From positions 1 to 7,791 of the forward strand of contig URVF01000072.1 in assembly GCA_900551185.1 (NCBI GenBank): DNA of 7,791 bases. Direction: 5' to 3'. The notes beneath the pieces were generated by a model. That model saw nothing but the letters and a program-made list of their open reading frames with translations, had not been told where the DNA came from and did not search any database. The position numbers and the translations under genes are program-made. The stretch is from an uncultured Collinsella sp. (GTDB lineage: Bacteria > Actinomycetota > Coriobacteriia > Coriobacteriales > Coriobacteriaceae). Of this stretch, positions 5,938 to 7,791 are shown in pieces. Every line of letters starts with the position of its first letter. The first letter of the stretch is position 1.

Positions 5938-7737
5938 TTACTTGCGACCGAACTTAATCTTGATGGCGCGCTTGAGCGCGTACTTGCCCAGGCTTGGGAG
6001 CTTTTGCTCGTATTTGACCATCGTGGAGCACTCGGGGCGGTCCCGATCCAGGTGGATGGCGTCGAACGCGCACTTGGTGGTGCACAGGCCGCAGCCGATG
6101 CACTTGTTGGGGTCGACGATCGAGGCGCCGCAGCCCAGGCAGCGGGCGGTCTCGGCGCGCACCTGTTCCTCGGTAAAGGTCTCAACATACTCGCTAAACG
6201 GCGCAGCCTTCTCGCGCTCGCGGTCCACATGCGCGACCTCGCGGCTCGCGTTGTCGTAGCCCTCGAGAACAACGTCGTCGCGGTCGAGCGCGGTATAGCG
6301 GCGCTGGTTGCGGCCGATGGTGAGCGTGGAGCCCGGCTGCACAAAGCGATGGATGGACACGGCGGCCTCGTGACCGGCGGCGATGGCATCGATGGCAAAG
6401 CTGGGGCCGGTATAGACGTCGCCGCCCACAAAGATGTCGAGTTCGGCGGTCTGGTAGGTCTGGGGATCGGCAAGGGCGCCCTGACCACGGCCAAGCTCCA
6501 CCTTGGAGCCAGCCAGCAGGTCGCCCCACACAATGGACTGGCCAATCGACATGACGACACGGTCGGCATCGACACGGCGCAGATCGCTCTCGTCGTACTC
6601 AGGCGCAAAACGGCCCTCGTCGTCAAAGACACGCGTGCAGCGCTTGAAGGTGATACCGCACACATGACCGGCCTCGTCTAGGTGAATCTCCTTGGGGCCC
6701 CAGCCGCAGCTGATGTGAGCGCCGTCCTCAACGGCCTCGCGACGCTCCTCCTCGCTGGCGGGCATCTGGGCCTCGCTCTCCAGGCAGAACATCTCAACGT
6801 GCTCGGAACCCAGACGGCAGGCGTTGCGGGCAACGTCGATGGCCACGTTGCCGCCGCCCACCACGATGGTGCGGCCGGGCAGCGCGTCGATCTTGCCACT
6901 GTTGACCTCGCGCAAAAAGTCGACGGCTACGGTCACGTCCTCGGCATCCTCGCCCGGAATACCGGCAAGGCGACCGCCCTGGCAGCCGATGGCCACGTAA
7001 AAGGCCTTAAAGCCCTGCGCGCGCAGCTCGTCGAGCGTCACATCGCGACCGACCTCAACGCCATAGCGGAACTCAGCACCCATCAGGTGAATGATCTCGA
7101 CCTCGGCCTCGATAACATCCTTCTGCAGCTTAAAGCTGGGAATGCCGTAGGTGAGCATGCCGCCCGGGCGCTCGTTTTTCTCGAAGACGACGGGCTTGTA
7201 GCCCTTCTCGGCCAGGTAGAAAGCGCAGGACAGGCCGGCCGGACCGGCGCCGATGATGGCGATCTTCTGATCGAAGCCGCCGGCACGCGTCGGGGTCACC
7301 ACAGGCGGGACATAGCGGGTCGCGGCATCCAGATCGCGCTGAGCGATAAACTTCTTGACCTCGTCGATGGCCACGGCAGCGTCTACACGGCCGCGGGTAC
7401 AGGAATCCTCACAGCGGCGGTTGCACACACGGCCGCAGATAGCGGGCAGCGGGTTCTCGCGCTTGATGAGCGCCAGAGCCTCGTCGTAGCGGCCCTGCGC
7501 CGCAAGCTTTAAGTAGCCCTGAACGGCGACATGCGCAGGGCACGCCGTCTTGCAGGGCGCAGTGCCGGACTCATGCGTCTCGATGCGGTTGTCGTTGCGG
7601 TAGTTGGGCGACCACTTGGTGTGATCCCACTTGGTGGCATCGGGCAGCTCCTGGCGCGGATACTCGGGCACCTGTCCGCCCGTCTTTTTGCTGCAGAGCT
7701 TCTGGCCCAGCTTGGCGGCACCGGCCGGGCACACCTC
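5938..7737 (-). CDS. GltD-like FAD-dependent iron-sulfur oxidoreductase (5' truncated)
   Basis: The visible 599 residues are a soluble NAD(P)H-linked flavoprotein of the glutamate-synthase small-subunit/dihydropyrimidine-dehydrogenase type. In order: EVCPAGAA, resembling the end of a [4Fe-4S] ferredoxin motif; a Cys-rich domain with C62/C66 and C101, C105, C109, C113; the FAD-binding GAGPAG (163-168); the pyridine-nucleotide motif VVGGGNVAID (292-301); the second FAD motif FVGGDVYTGPSFA (436-448); and a C-terminal ferredoxin-like cluster with C533/C536 and C546, C549, C552, C556. It ends in a basic tail. The frame runs into the adapter at 7738, so the true start is missing and a predicted MYKRQ terminus is adapter-derived. 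It could be a glutamate synthase subunit, but the extra clusters and the hypA neighbour favour an electron-transfer flavoprotein passing electrons between NAD(P)H and ferredoxin or an enzyme partner. No partner is visible, so I give no symbol. Confidence 0.9.
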   Translation of the reverse strand, partial: EVCPAGAAKLGQKLCSKKTGGQVPEYPRQELPDATKWDHTKWSPNYRNDNRIETHESGTAPCKTACPAHVAVQGYLKLAAQGRYDEALALIKRENPLPAICGRVCNRRCEDSCTRGRVDAAVAIDEVKKFIAQRDLDAATRYVPPVVTPTRAGGFDQKIAIIGAGPAGLSCAFYLAEKGYKPVVFEKNERPGGMLTYGIPSFKLQKDVIEAEVEIIHLMGAEFRYGVEVGRDVTLDELRAQGFKAFYVAIGCQGGRLAGIPGEDAEDVTVAVDFLREVNSGKIDALPGRTIVVGGGNVAIDVARNACRLGSEHVEMFCLESEAQMPASEEERREAVEDGAHISCGWGPKEIHLDEAGHVCGITFKRCTRVFDDEGRFAPEYDESDLRRVDADRVVMSIGQSIVWGDLLAGSKVELGRGQGALADPQTYQTAELDIFVGGDVYTGPSFAIDAIAAGHEAAVSIHRFVQPGSTLTIGRNQRRYTALDRDDVVLEGYDNASREVAHVDREREKAAPFSEYVETFTEEQVRAETARCLGCGASIVDPNKCIGCGLCTTKCAFDAIHLDRDRPECSTMVKYEQKLPSLGKYALKRAIKIKFGRK

Positions 7738-7791
7738 CTGTCTCTTATACACATCTCCGAGCCCACGAGACTCGGCATGATCTCGTATGCC
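7738..7791 (-). other. Nextera Read 2 adapter, i7 index and P7 sequence (artefact)
   Basis: Bases 7738-7756 are the mosaic end CTGTCTCTTATACACATCT, 7757-7771 the rest of the Read 2 adapter (CCGAGCCCACGAGAC), 7772-7779 an 8-nt index (TCGGCATG) and 7780-7791 the start of P7 (ATCTCGTATGCC). None of this is genomic. Translations across the junction create false peptides such as MYKRQ and CIRDR. Confidence 0.98.

Noticed and set aside
5488..7512. Two long plus-strand open frames opposite hypA and the flavoprotein gene
   Set aside because: Both are antisense shadows of genes with clear metal, FAD and nucleotide-binding motifs, and neither product resembles a known family.

Overview
This window is a contig of about 7.7 kb whose two extreme ends are Illumina Nextera adapter sequence (1-29 and 7738-7791). 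The biological insert is therefore 30-7737, and both terminal genes are cut. The GC-rich coding sequence, a PASTA-domain kinase with a Ser-Gly tail, a mannose-family PTS operon with a DUF956 gene and a HypA/flavoprotein pair suggest an anaerobic gut actinobacterium of the Coriobacteriia. Collinsella is my best guess; this is inferred from gene style and was not tested by any search.

Layout. (1) 30-1429, plus strand: C-terminal two thirds of a PknB/Stk1-type Ser/Thr kinase (end of the kinase domain, one membrane segment, four PASTA repeats), closed by a strong terminator at 1482-1521. (2) 1541-1655: a hairpin and a minus-strand tRNA-Arg(CCT) with an encoded CCA. (3) 1714-1782: a 69-nt hairpin element. 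(4) 1791-5073, minus strand: a complete mannose-family PTS operon in the order IIAB (manX), IIC (manY), IID (manZ), then a terminator-like hairpin, then the DUF956 gene manO. (5) 5074-5478: an AT-rich regulatory region with a consensus -10 box, two copies of a GTTTAAAC-centred motif, a small palindrome and a second copy of the hairpin element (5401-5467). (6) 5479-7737, minus strand: a hypA-like nickel chaperone gene, preceded 30 bp upstream by a truncated GltD-like FAD/iron-sulfur oxidoreductase.

How the parts work together. The PTS genes form one sugar uptake and phosphorylation system: IIAB passes phosphate from HPr to the sugar carried by IIC/IID. manO is the accessory gene usually found with such operons, and here it sits behind a partial terminator. 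The oxidoreductase and hypA look co-transcribed and point to redox or hydrogenase metabolism whose other genes lie beyond the right end. The kinase is a cell-envelope sensor unrelated to the PTS operon.

No clearly new multi-gene system is visible. The most unusual item is the duplicated 67-69-nt hairpin element. Both copies lie 8-11 nt after the stop codon of a minus-strand gene, with conserved arms around a variable loop of exactly 25 nt. The other points worth attention are the terminator before manO, the acidic tail on HypA, and the adapter ends that create false protein termini.
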